A stretch of 64,000 nt of DNA from Erigeron canadensis. Taxonomy: Eukaryota > Streptophyta > Magnoliopsida > Asterales > Asteraceae. The notes under the pieces were generated by a model. It was given only the letters and a program-made list of their open reading frames with translations, searched no databases and was not told the DNA's origin. Of the stretch, positions 1 to 11,170 are shown one piece after another (the first letter of the stretch is position 1; every line of letters begins with the position of its first letter). A program made the translations under genes and the position numbers. Where the stretch lies: NCBI RefSeq assembly GCF_010389155.1, contig NC_057767.1, positions 24,997,723 through 25,061,722 on the forward strand, in the 5' to 3' direction.

Positions 1-476
1 AATTTGAGTTTGCCCACCAACCACGAGGTTGTTGGTTCAAGTTTATAAGAGACAAATGTCTTAATTATATTAGTGATGTGTTTTTAATCTTTGTATTAAA
101 AAAATATCAAATGAGACGTTATTAGAACAAGTATCCTTTTGTTGATACACTGTTAGATTTTCTATGCTATGTTTGTTACATTGATATGTGTCCCTTTAAT
201 CATAATGTTACGTGATTTACCTTCTCTCATGTTGGCTGTGGAACCGGTTATGGGAGGTTGATAACGCGTTGGTTATACATCTATACATTAAATTTTAATA
301 AGTAATGGCAAATAAATTTATAGTTTGAATTGGTTAATGATTCGTAATATTAGACTTAGTGGTTCTGAACTTGATTACAAATTGAGTACATGTTGCAAAT
401 TGTTTAAATCTTATTACAGATGAAGTTAGTGCTGTGATTAGGGTTTTGACTACAACTTTGGTTGTAATTGATTCAG
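1..476. other. Intronic or 5' flank of the ITPK gene
   Basis: No coding signal is seen. The next exon begins at 477 after a clear acceptor (ttgattcag), so this stretch is most likely the intron that follows the missing first exon. The first 45 bases contain a tRNA-box-B-like string (ggttcaagt), which is too little to call a SINE. Confidence 0.5.
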
Positions 477-3160
477 GAACAAGGGGATATGTTTTGTTGC
501 AATTGATCAAACCAGACCACTTTCCGATCAAGGTCCTTTTGACATTGTGCTGCATAAGGTCAGTGCGGCGTGTTCTTCCATATTGGTCTGAATACATATG
601 TCAACCACCATGGTGAACTTTTCATGCTACTTTTAACTCTCTTTTTTCATATCTGGCATGTAAATACCAGAGCTTTTTCATATCCAGTAATAATGATATA
701 TTCGATTTTACTTGTTATTAATCAGTTGACTGGGAAGGAGTGGCAGAAAATTCTCGAGGTTGGTTCTTGTAACAATGTTCTTGTACTTATACAGCATTAT
801 TATATATAACAATTAAGGTAGCGTTAGCTACAGTAGAAGCAGCCTAGCAGGCTGCTGACTCAGCAGCCTGCATGCATGCTTGTTTTTTTTTTTTTTTTTA
901 ATTTCGTCTTCTAGGTTACTGCATACATTTAAGCACTTTTTTATGTTTATTCTTTTTAGCTTTTTATGTCGTGATTTTACCTTGCATTCATATTGCGTTT
1001 GTTTTTTTCATTAAAGCTTTTTATCTCGTGATTTTACCTTGCGTTGACATTGCGTTTGTTTTTTTCATTAATTTATTAGTGTATTAAATTTCGTTTTTTA
1101 ATCATTATAAGCTTACAGGTTACCGCATACATGCATCTAAGTTTGCATTTTATTTTATTTTTTTACTTTTTTTGTATGTTTTTGTCTCACGTTCATATGT
1201 TAGTTTTTCTCATTCATTTATTAATGTATTTACTTTGCAAAGATTTTTCTAAACTTCTTTAATTAGATAATAAAAAGGTTAATTTTTATACCTCTAGCCA
1301 ACGGTGGTCATAGCTACCTACATTATTTTTACTTTTTTTTCTTCATTTTAGTCATACTTATACCCAATGTTAATTTTTCTTTTTTATTCGTTTATTAGTA
1401 TATTAATTTTTAAGGTGTCTTTAGGACTGATTTTAAATTAGAAAACAAGTGGTTATTCACAACCCAACGGACAGGTACAGTACTAAAAAGTTGTTTTTTT
1501 AATAGTCTTTTGCATCACGTTTTAATCTTCATGCTATACTTTTTATTATGTTAATGATACGTTTTTATAAGTATATTTACCGTTATGTATCTATCACCGA
1601 CCTTATATATGTTTCAGTTTTACGTATCGTTATTTTCTCCGGGGCAACTCCCGGAGTAGAAAACTAGTTGTTAACATTATAGTATATAACTATATATATA
1701 CATATCATGAGTTGAATATCTATGATGTATACAAGATGAGCTAAACTGTTGTCTCTGCTTATGAAGGATTATCGGTTGACGCATCCAGAAGTTACAGTAC
1801 TTGATCCTCCGGATGCTATACAACATGTTTACAACAGACAATCCATGCTCCAGGATGTCGCTGACCTGGACTTTTCTGATTCATATGGTAAAGCTTTTAC
1901 TAGGTTATATAAGGTGGCTGTCGGAATTAATTCATAGAGAAGTGTGTTCTCACATGTTAGTACACGTTGCAGGTACAGTAGGTGTCCCTAAACAATTGGT
2001 CATAGAAAAAGATCCATCATCGATCTCTGATGCTGTAAAGGTTGCAGGATTATCCCTTCCTCTTGGTATGTTAACAAAACGCTTCTCATATGGAAATGCC
2101 AATTGATAGATTTGGGGAAATTTTATGTTGTAGGTTATATTTTTTGTTTTTCGTTTTCATTTGATTGTAGTTTTATCTAATATGTACATCTTATTTAGTT
2201 GCAAAGCCTTTGGTTGCTAAGTCACATGAGCTATCACTGGCGTATGATGAGTATTCCCTTCAGAAGCTGGAGCCACCACTTGTTCTTCAAGAATTCGTTA
2301 ACCATGGTATGTTATTTAAATCAATATGGATGTTCTTTTTTGGGGGAATTATGCTTATATATGTTGAAATGCTTATTATTGGTGATATCGGTTCGTAGGA
2401 GGTGTTCTGTTCAAAGTGTACATTGTTGGGGATGCAATTAAGGTTGTGAGGCGTTTCTCCTTGCCCGATGTTAGCAAGCGTGAGCTGTCAAGAAGTGCCG
2501 GTGTGTTCCGCTTTCCAAGGGTTTCATGTGCTGCCCAGTCAGCGGATGACGCAGATTTAGACCCACGTATTGCTGGTAAGTTAATCTTTGCCTACTTTTG
2601 GAAATTCTTCAAAAGAACTAATGACCTGAACTGAAGTCATGACTTATGAAAATTGATTACGTTTGTATGTTGTGTTCAGAGCTTCCTCCAAGAGCATTGC
2701 TTGAACGCCTTTCTAGAGAACTTCGTCGACGACTGGTATTCCAAATTTACCCTGTTTTCAAAATGAATAAAATAAATAAGCTTACTTCTCCCAGCTTGGC
2801 CATTTATACATTGTGCATGATGTTTGGTGTAGGGGCTCCATCTGTTCAACTTGGACATGATTCGTGAGCATGGAACAAGAGATCGCTTTTATGTCATTGA
2901 CATAAATTATTTTCCAGGTAAATTGATATTTCATATATTTTATGATATATCTCGAATCTTGGAATATGGGTTAATGACAAGTATTCGGGTCTTACACTTC
3001 ATATGTTTTATGGTATATCTTGAATCTTGGAATATGTTTTGTGATATATCCGAATCTTGCAGGGTATGGTAAAATGCCAGAATACGAGCATATATTTACA
3101 GACTTTCTATTAAACTTGGCTAACAATAAATACAAGAAACGCTCTGCAAGCTTTCCTTAG
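477..3160 (+). CDS. Inositol-tetrakisphosphate 1-kinase (ITPK), 5'-partial, nine exons
   Basis: The enzyme phosphorylates inositol tris/tetrakisphosphates with ATP and feeds plant phytate and inositol-pyrophosphate synthesis; it has an ATP-grasp fold. Exons by reading phase and GT-AG sites: 477-558, 726-758, 1767-1887, 1973-2065, 2199-2306, 2399-2575, 2680-2735, 2833-2917, 3063-3160, together about 283 codons ending in TAG at 3158-3160. Visible family motifs are [76 protein letters not shown] and the metal-binding end [10 protein letters not shown]...[16 protein letters not shown]. Family members are usually 320-390 aa, so roughly one N-terminal exon lies left of the window. All nine exons join without a stop. 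One oddity is that the loop after KPLV lacks about four residues that most ITPKs have before AKSHE. Intron 2 (759-1766) contains repeats and a Helitron-like end. Confidence 0.9.
838..871. repeat. Overlapping perfect palindromes in ITPK intron 2
   Basis: Positions 838-856 form an 8-bp-arm hairpin (agcagcct / aggctgct, 3-nt loop). Positions 847-871 form a 12-bp-arm hairpin (gcaggctgctga / tcagcagcctgc, 1-nt loop). The two share one arm, so alternative structures are possible. The cluster is GC-rich inside AT-rich intron. Confidence 0.8.
958..1071. repeat. Two tandem copies of a 57-bp unit in ITPK intron 2
   Basis: Copy 1 is 958-1014 and copy 2 is 1015-1071. They differ at a few bases only. Both begin agctttttat and end tttttcattaa. 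A looser copy of related T-rich sequence follows to about 1220. Confidence 0.75.
1637..1667 (+). mobile_element. Helitron 3' terminus (hairpin plus CTAG) in ITPK intron 2
   Basis: A 7-bp stem (CTCCGGG 1637-1643, CCCGGAG 1650-1656) is followed by 7 nt and then CTAG (1664-1667) with T as the next base. Helitrons end in a subterminal hairpin plus CTRR and insert between A and T, so the arrangement fits. The 5' TC end could not be fixed; the body would lie within 760-1636. No Rep/helicase coding is seen, so it would be non-autonomous. Confidence 0.6.
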
Positions 3161-4086
3161 AAAACCTACCTTCAGAACTTTAATAAAAGCACCCGGTCAC
3201 CAACAAGATGCTGAAAAAGGATAGCACCTGAAGGAACTTAATCACACAGTTGCCCGTGATAGCCGATCATGTACAGAAGGTTGAGAGATTCATGACTCCA
3301 CAATCCACGGTTTCTTTAAAATGTGGTCAATGTTAAAGCAGTTTGCATGTGTTGTATATATTTGATTTCAAATAGGCCATGCTAGGTGTGTACCTTGACA
3401 CCATATATACATCCTAACTGCAGAATCCTTTTGACTTGTAGCATTCTCTTTTTCATATCTTTGCATCAGGGACTTGTTTGCTCTTTTTGGTACTATAGTT
3501 ATGTAAATAAGTTTGTTTTTATATTATTTCCGGATCATGGTATTTCTTTGTGCTTAAGTAAATATAAATATGAAGAATAAATAGCAATGTTTTTTGTTTT
3601 ATTAGCTGAATGAACAAAAAACACTATTTTACCATCGGCGAGTTGAAGCATAGAGCGATACATTTGTGGCTTTCCGAGTTGATGCATAGAGTGTTATATT
3701 TGTGGCTTTCTGAGTTCGGTAGCTATGTTTTTAGATCAAGACTAGAATAAATAGTACTATTATCTGCTTTATCACCTCTAATAAATAGGTGAGTTAGGTA
3801 CAAAAAAAAAATCATATTAGTTGGCTTCTATAGTACTATATTAATAGGATTTATGAAAAACAACAAAAACAAACCGGTTTGGGTTACGAGAAATCTTAAC
3901 CCTTTGATTTAAAATCAAGAAGATCTCTTTGACTTGACTAGTCAAATCTAGTCAAATTAGGTAATTTGGGAGACTCTTATTCTAGTCTATATTACGATTA
4001 TGAAAAAGGTTCCAATGGAATTTTTTATATTTATTAGAACTAATAAACCAAAATATTTGTAGACATGATGGGTAGAACAAATAAAG
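3161..4086. other. Convergent intergenic region, ITPK 3' UTR side
   Basis: This stretch lies between the stop codons of two convergent genes (ITPK on +, EPFL on -). It must hold both 3' UTRs. No further coding was recognised. A short duplicated phrase (gagttgatgcatagagcg / gagttgaagcatagagcg) lies near 3640-3690. Confidence 0.5.
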
Positions 4087-5824
4087 TCAAGGGTTGAATG
4101 TGAAGTCACCACATTTACATTTCCAACCCATTGGCTTGTAATTAGAGATGTCATCTCTTCTTGTGGTCTTCCTTGGTCTTGGGCCAATTATTGGGACTTG
4201 AATTGCTTCACATTTACCACACCATCCACAGTACTTCTTCCACTCACATCTTGGTGGTCTTGATCCAATCATTTCATTTTTCATTTTCAAGTTGCCATTA
4301 TACTCATCTCCATATTTAGCTACCTACATCCAATCATCCATAATATTCATATGCAAGTACTTATTTATTACCTTAGAATCAAACATATATATTCAAGAAA
4401 AAATCTAAGCGTGTTTCTGGAAGGCTTTCTAGGAGCTTTTCCGAGCTTTTTATGAGTTTGAAAATATAAAAAGAAGCACTATGTTTTGATGTAGCCTTTA
4501 TGCCAGAATGTAAATGCTTACAAAATAAAGATTATTGAAAGTATTGTTTGAATGAAAACTTCAACTTATAAATCTACCTGTCAAGTCAACTCTAACTATT
4601 TTGACAAACATATATAACGGAGTTTTTCCATTTTAACATGTCACTTGTGAAACTTATAAAAACTGTAGTCTGTTTTGCAGTTACAGTGCGGCTTTTATGT
4701 CATGATTCACATCAGTTCTAGGACTATTCAAGTGAAAAAATTTCCGCAAACGCTAATAAACTTCAAAGAATTTGTAACCTGGAGTGGTAAAACTGTAACA
4801 CCGGATCAACTCCTCTATAGAATCAATGAATCTAGCTATTGAAAATGGGTAAAAAAGGTTAAGAAGTATGGCTTTAAAAAGAGAGGCAATGTTTAGAGCA
4901 CCTGAGTATCATTGTCAAGTAGCTTCCAATTCAGTCTGCCTGCAACCATTATTACATATGAAATTAACTTCATTACAATCTTATTGATTGACTTTAAAGA
5001 TAATTAATATTTTTAAATTTGTTTGCAAATGAACTACCGAAAGAATGTTACCAAATAAACCTTTTGGAACAGAAATTACACCCAAATGCAAAATTCATTC
5101 TTGAGTTTTTTTTCGTTGCTTGCGCATTACAAGTTCGTTTTTTCGAAAATTTCAACTCCTTGCACCCCTTTAACTGATTGGTAAGCCTTTCAAGTATACA
5201 AGTCCTGGCTCAAATAAGCCAATAAGCTTTCTTTTTTATTTGACAAGACAAATATAGCACCTTATTACTACACAAATGTCCTAATAATTGAGACTACAAC
5301 CAACAATCTATTGGTCAATAAGGCATATAAAGCTAGGCTAGTAAGCTTGTTACATAAGCTTACTCAAACACTTCCTTGCTTACAAGGAAAGTAACTATCA
5401 TTTCATAACATCATCCACTTGTTTTACTTGTAGGTATGGTAAATTAATCAAAACAAATGATACGAATATCAATGTCCTAATAGAAAAATTGCTAACAAGT
5501 ACATTACTCATTGTTTGAATTTTAGCAAGAATAACGTTTAACCATATACACATATGTATTGAACATACACAGCACACTCGCGCACCTACACATACACGTC
5601 TATATGGAAATTTATATGATGTGTTCATGTACACTTGTGTGCGCGCGTGTATGTACATATATTTAGAGTGAATATTGAAGAATTTGAAGTGAAGAAATGA
5701 AGCATAGTAACAAACCTTGAGGCATAAATCTTGCATAGGTGGAGCTTAAAACCAATAAAATGATAAGGAAAGCACTTGTAATTTGATATTGTGGCCAAAA
5801 AGATGAAGTTTGAGTGCACCCCAT
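4087..5824 (-). CDS. EPF-like secreted cysteine-rich peptide precursor (EPFL1/2/3 class)
   Basis: EPFL peptides are apoplastic ligands of ERECTA-family receptor kinases that steer stomatal and organ-growth patterning. Exon 1 (5824 down to 5716) encodes MGCTQTSSFW followed by a hydrophobic core (SAFLIILLVLSS) ending near TYA, a good signal peptide. Exon 2 (4319 down to 4087) encodes the mature end: MIGSRPPRC, YCGWCGKCEAIQVP, then DDISNYKPMGWKCKCGDFTFNP-type ending before TGA. Six cysteines are present in the family order, and the GSRPP and NYKP...WKCKCG blocks point to EPFL1-3 rather than EPF1/2 or stomagen. Donor GT at 5715-5714 and acceptor AG at 4321-4320 join in phase, giving 342 nt or 113 aa, a normal length. 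An extra middle exon is possible but not needed. The intron (4320-5715) shows no other coding. EPFL2 versus EPFL1/3 cannot be settled by eye. Confidence 0.85.
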
Positions 5825-6481
5825 ATTAGTACTAGATAGAAACTTGAAGGATTATCAATTATGATGGTGGCCAAGTTTATGAAGGCCATGGCCATGGTAT
5901 TGTACCATTCACATTCTTGAGAAAGTGAAATATCAAGAATATTAAAGATCTGTGTCAGCTATTTGTTTTATACACCAACGCCTTCCTTTTTAACATTTTC
6001 CAAAATATATATTATCTCTTTTATTTTACATAATTGGAAAAATATATCAGCTTTCCTAAGAATCAAAATAAAACGGAAAGAAACAAACGTGATCATGGAA
6101 TAATAGGCATGTATGCGTACAATGGGAACAAACTTAAGAAAATTATAAAAAAGAAGGCCATGCATATTTTTAATTATAATGGAGTTATGCTATGAACAAT
6201 TTTTGTGTTTATTGGAATCAATCATCACAAACACGAAATCGATTTGCAGTTATTATCAGCTGATAAGATAATAACAAATTAAAGACTGGCCGAATTAACC
6301 AAAATTATATATAATTAATTCTATATAAATTGGCAAGACGTAAAATGCAGTTTTCTCTTTATATGGGACAACAAACTGTCGGTGTCAAAATTATAACCAA
6401 ATGACCAAATTGGAACATTTTCGTACAATAAAACTAGAATACATCTTGAGTGGGATGAGAAATTGAAAATGGAAAGCATTC
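5825..6481. other. Upstream flank of the EPFL gene
   Basis: AT-rich, no coding recognised. It includes the presumed promoter of the minus-strand EPFL gene; no core element could be placed with confidence. Confidence 0.4.
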
Positions 6482-6807
6482 GGGGCGTTTGGTTACAAAA
6501 AAATAATCATTGTTTTTTAAAAAAACATGAAAAACAGAAACCCGTTTTAATTCGTCATAGTTTTCTAAAAAAACAAAAAACAATGTTTTTCACTTTTTCA
6601 TAGAAACTTGAAAACAATTTTTTCTTGTATTCTGTTTCCATTTTCAATTTCATTCTTCCCCTTCCCCTCACAACTCTAACATATTTTTTAATTTTCTAAT
6701 TAGAACGTATATTCAAAATTTTTATTTGTTAAAACAAAAAGCCCATTTCATTTTCTAAAAGATTAGAAATGAAACACTTCAAAACATTTCAACAACCAAA
6801 CATGTCC
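6482..6807. mobile_element. MITE-like element with GTTTGGTT terminal repeats
   Basis: The left end is ggggcgtttggttac. The right end, reverse-complemented, is ggacatgtttggttg. The interior is rich in aaaacaatgttttt-type foldback sequence. The ends resemble PIF/Harbinger or hAT MITEs. No clear target duplication was found, so the class is open. Confidence 0.5.
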
Positions 6808-9744
6808 TTAAATTTTATTTCTCAAATTTATGTTATAAAATGAAAAATGATATTTTTCATTTTTTTCTTTTAAAAAACTCTAATATATGTCTTGCTTGTT
6901 TTTTTTTTTTTTATGTTTTTATTGAAAAGTTTTATTGTAAAACAAGAGATGTTTCTATAAGATCTAAAAGTCTAAGGCCATGTCTAAATATCCAATGAAT
7001 GGTTTGTCCATTGATTTGCTTGATTAGGAAAACTGAACATTAGTTTGCTTTTATTAAACTCTTAGTTTGCTTGATGGCTTATCATATCTATTTCCTTTCA
7101 AACAAACTGAAGTTAAATTGAGTTTTATAGGGCCAACTTCATAATTTCTTACCTTAAGTATGTGTTTATATGTTAAGTTGATATAATCTTCTTAAATTAT
7201 ATGAATCATGATGTGACTTGAGCAAACTAACTATAAGTTATAGGCATTAGGCAGTATGAGTTTAATGTATGAGTTCAAGGTGGTCGATTTGTTTGAGCAT
7301 TTTGTATATGTCACAACTCACATGGCCTAGTTGCTTGACTAGCTACTCAATTAGTGGGCTCAGAGTACCCAGCCTTCTGGGCTGAATTTTCACAAGCCAT
7401 CCTTGGGCTTCTTTTTCTCTTGCTGAACAAATACACACTAGACGGCAGGTATATTAGTACACGTCTACACACAACATTCACATTTCATTTTATATTATTC
7501 TTATTAACCAATCACAAACATACATCCTAGCCACTCAAACTTAACTTTCATTTATTTTCCGTGTTTTGATCGTTGAGCGGAAAACGAACAGCAACAGAAG
7601 ACCATCTCACACTCTTTTTATAGACACAACCTCCATGTAATTTTATACTCGTATTATTCTTGTCAAACAATTATTTTTAAAGATACTCTACCATAATAAA
7701 CCACCACCAAATCCGTCTTATTCCACTATCATTCTATCACTTCCATTGTCCCATATCAAACTCACCATCATCCACACAACCCGTTCGTTGCTTTTACCCA
7801 ATAATCAAAGAGGATTAACGTAACTTGAAGTTAAGTTATTGAAGAAGTTGAAACTTTAAAAAGACATCCACCTTATCAATTGTTTTTTACTTGTGGGTTC
7901 AAATCTCTACTTTTATTTTCATTATTTATAAGGCTAATTGATTGAGATTGCAATGAATATCTTATTGTACTCATCCATCTTTCAAATCTTTATTGTAACA
8001 CATTCATCTTTCGATTTCATTCTATTGTATGCGTAACTAACTTTGAATGATTATATTACCCTTAGTGATTTTTTATTTAGGTTGATAAATCAGTTTATAT
8101 TCAATAAAACCAATTTAAACCAAAATATAGAATCTATGATGGATAACTATGGAATAAATGTGCATATCTTTAGAGATTGTAGAATAAATTAGAAGATTAG
8201 TTTCTTTTGAAAGATAATATTCCAACATGTAACTATATATCCTTTTCCATGATATTAATAAAAACAACCCTAATTCTCTTTATTTTTAGTATTTTATTTG
8301 AACTAAATTTATAGTTAGATTGTATGTATTACGTATAAATTTGTATAATAAAACTAGAGTATATATACCCTTATTTCCTTACTATGTATATAAGGCTTTT
8401 CATAATTCCATTTGAATATATCAAAATATTTATTCTCTCATATTCTTAACCTCCCAAACGCTTACTTTTACCTTAAAGCATAATAAGTCCTAATCCAGCA
8501 TCAACCCACCTTCAAAACTTAGATTTCATCTTTACATTTGGAAATACAAAATGAACGCGTTGAACGATCCACGTGCTTGATTTGTAATGATTACAGTGGA
8601 TTTAATTCGAATCTTTTAGACATGAATTACAGCTTAATTCGAGATTTCCAGATTTCGCCAATTGTTTTTGTTTTGATTATGTTATTCTTTTTTCAATTCC
8701 GCATTACATGTTTTACTTTGTTCCCTCTTAAATACTTTATGTAACATTCTTTAACCTGGTAACACAACTTAAGTTGTATTCCTTCTGTCTAAAACTCAGA
8801 TTAAATCACTACAATTACTACAATTAAGCTGGTAGATTGTTCGACAATGATGATTTTGCTCTACCAAATGTAAAGCATAAATTAAGCTTTGAAGGTGTTT
8901 TAATGGTGGATTATGGGTTTATTGTGTGTTGCGGTGAAATTGTATGTTTGGGAGGTTAGAGATTAGAGCGAATAGAGATACTTTTAATTATATTTTACAA
9001 GTTTACCACTTGTACATAGAAGTATCTCAACATTGATCCATCAAGACTATCCCTAACTTAATGAAAGCCAAGTGACTGTTTGATAAAAGGCTTTTGAAGG
9101 GCTTTTGGGGATGGGGCTTAAGGTTTTTTAAAAAAAGGTCATTTTAAATATAAAAACCTTGTTTGACAGAGAAGGGCTTGAGATTTTATTTTTAAAAAAA
9201 GAAGCCCCAAAGGGATGATGTTATCTAAGTATTTTGCATCATTATTTGCTAGTTAATATCCGTTACTCTTATGGATTTTGTGTCCATTTCTTGTAAATTT
9301 AGTCACTTATTATTGTGCAAGTATTTTGTATGTTTATAATATAACTTGGGTTGATTATGGAGCTTAAATGGAACTAGAGTACGACAAAGAATTACATAAA
9401 GTAATGATGAAGTGAAGGGTCTAAATTCAAACATATTCAAGGCAAAGTAGCAATTCAAATTGATTATCTATAACTAAGCAGGCTGCTATTATTTTGTTCC
9501 TGGAAACGATTTACACTCCAATCACCATTTGCTTCCTTAAAATTATTTTTGGTTCTGGGCTTCTAACAGATATACACGCAAGCCCAATCATCCTCACTTT
9601 TTATTTGAATTGGCCCAAAGGAAAAGGCAAACAAGCAGCAGCACCTCACTCACACTAGTACACTACTACTAGTATACAAATTTAAACCATTTGTTTAATT
9701 TTATAATAAGCCATAGCACTAGTACACTGCTATTATTACTTGCT
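6808..9744. other. Intergenic, no gene recognised
   Basis: AT-rich sequence with small open frames that match no family I know (for example 8538-8744 on +, 68 codons, one hydrophobic segment). Around 9065-9215 there is a small A/T-run-rich foldback (gggcttttggggatggggctt ... agaagcccc) that may be a degenerate MITE. Confidence 0.4.
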
Positions 9745-9996
9745 TTATGAAATGAGATTGTAAAAAATCATTTGTTTAATTTTATAATAAGCCATAACAC
9801 GTTTTAACAAAAAAAATAGATTATCACCTGTGTATAGAGATTCAAAATGTTTAAAAGCAATGGTACGCTTTATCATTTGCCAACTACTAGGATCAATCCA
9901 ATGCGCTGTAATGCAAAGGTATGAAGTATGCAAACCATGAAGAGTCGACCAAACATCCGTTGTTAAACTTACACTAGTATTTGATGAAGTTTTCAA
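9745..9996 (-). pseudogene. hAT-family (RICESLEEPER-like) transposase fragment
   Basis: The 83-codon frame contains SVSLTTDVWST, YLCITAHWID and SWQMIKRTIAFKHFES, which matches the start of the catalytic region of plant Ac/hAT transposases (usual form TTDxWTS...Y...TAHYID...L.KRI..F). Only this piece is present, without the BED zinc finger or the C-terminal dimerisation region, so it is a relic. A 28-bp phrase (tttgtttaattttataataagccata) occurs twice next to it, near 9690 and 9772. Confidence 0.7.
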
Positions 9997-10765
9997 ATAA
10001 TGTTACTAGTTGTTCGATCTTTAGTCATTTTCCACATGTTTATATATTCACGTTTAAGTGTTAAAATCATAGGTTCATAAGACAACAAACTATAATAAGA
10101 TGATATATACTAAAATAGTACTAACAAAATTGATGACAAAATTGAATTTTTCATAATCTAGTTACTACTTACTACCAAAACAATATGACTATCAATAAAT
10201 AAGATATAAATGTAAAAATGATACTATAATACTGTAAAGATAATTGGTTTTCAAACCGTCCTCAAAGGTAGGACATTTACCATTTTTGTAGGAAGGAACT
10301 TCAGTACCAGAAACGATGGTATCTCCAATTGTAGCCCCCTGGAATGTAAAAGGTGTCTTTATGTCAGTATTGTGCCGATTTTAGTAGAGTTACTGGTACA
10401 CACACACAGGAATCTTGTTGCTGTTAAGTAACATTATATAAATATAAACAACATATGCTATATTAATTTCTCACGGTTGTGTATAGCTATTGCCAGATTT
10501 TTCTCATTCCCTCGATCCCTTTGCACATGATGAATTAATGATTTACCTGAGGGGAAATAAGTTGGATACAAAATACGTTCTTTTCGTGTTTGGAGATGTG
10601 TTTTCGGTCATTATAAAATAAATAAAACATCCTGAGGGGAAAAAAACTAGAATTTTGAAACTACATATTTCAGGTCTTGTGGGGATACCCCGGAGATGAC
10701 ATAGATTGTTGCGCATAGGCGGAGATTTGTTCCCGCATATCAAGGAGCCTGATTATCTGGTAAGT

Positions 10766-10793
10766 ATTGCATACGGCGAACACCGTGCATAAT
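10766..10793. repeat. Imperfect 28-nt palindrome, copy 1
   Basis: attgcatacggcg / caccgtgcataat around a central AA. It pairs almost fully with itself. A second copy lies at 10848-10875. Confidence 0.7.
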
Positions 10794-10847
10794 ATTATCA
10801 TACTTCTAAAGCTGTACATTGGGTACTCTCTTCTTCATTTCTTAAGT

Positions 10848-10875
10848 ATTGCATACGGCGAACGCCGTGCATAAT
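10848..10875. repeat. Imperfect 28-nt palindrome, copy 2
   Basis: attgcatacggcg / cgccgtgcataat around AA. It differs from copy 1 by one base, and the flanks (taagt... and ...attat) also match, so this is a direct duplication of a longer phrase of about 40 bp. Confidence 0.7.
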
Positions 10876-10889
10876 ATTATATACTTTAG

Positions 10890-11116
10890 GTTCTCAATCA
10901 CAAAGGTTACAAGGGTGCATTGGCTGATGTATGGCCGTATGGCATCATCCTATCTATGTGTTAATGGCTGGATACCTCTAACGACATTGTACAAGGCATG
11001 TCAAATTTACTTTGTGTGAAATTCACTTCATGAGAAACTGTATAGTTACAAAGTTATGACATCTTGTCTCAACATTGAAATATGCAGATTGATAAAGCTG
11101 ACTTTTCATGCCCAAC
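10890..11116 (+). pseudogene. CBL-interacting protein kinase (CIPK/SnRK3) relic, left part
   Basis: CIPKs are Ser/Thr kinases activated by CBL calcium sensors through the NAF motif. After an acceptor at 10888-10889 the frame reads VLNHKGYKGALADVWPYGIIL, the kinase subdomain VIII-IX pattern (usual form APEVL..KGYDGAxADVWSCGVIL). Two surplus bases then shift the frame before YVLMAGYL, and LTTLYKA follows in a third register. A second exon starts at 11088 with IDKADFSCP and is cut at 11116 by a transposon. The matching remainder lies at 25318-25902. Upstream kinase exons (N-lobe, catalytic loop) were not found. The frameshifts, the missing N-lobe and the 14.2-kb insertion mark it as dead. Confidence 0.8.
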
Positions 11117-11170
11117 TGTTGAATACTAATTTATCAATCCATGGAAGTGTCGATGTATAAGTTAGGGGGT
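11117..11170 (+). repeat. TR-GAG-like element, 5' LTR, first piece
   Basis: The first 54 bases of the 310-bp LTR. The match to 25008 onward is clear up to gttagggggt, where the Tat element interrupts it. Confidence 0.85.

Larger units (their letters stand above)
9997..10889. other. Intergenic / left flank of CIPK relic
   Basis: No gene recognised. It contains two near-identical imperfect palindromes (listed separately). A short minus-strand frame around 10250-10345 reads like protein sequence (GATIGDTIVSGTEVPS) but I could not assign it. Confidence 0.35.

Noticed and set aside
1..60. Possible tRNA or SINE at the left edge (box-B-like ggttcaagt)
   Set aside because: No A box or cloverleaf can be formed within the visible sequence.
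5398..5736. 112-codon minus ORF overlapping EPFL exon 1
   Set aside because: It lies in the EPFL intron and in a different frame from the signal-peptide exon; composition is not protein-like.
8538..8744. Small + ORF with a hydrophobic stretch
   Set aside because: AT-rich, no conserved motif, no splice or expression evidence.
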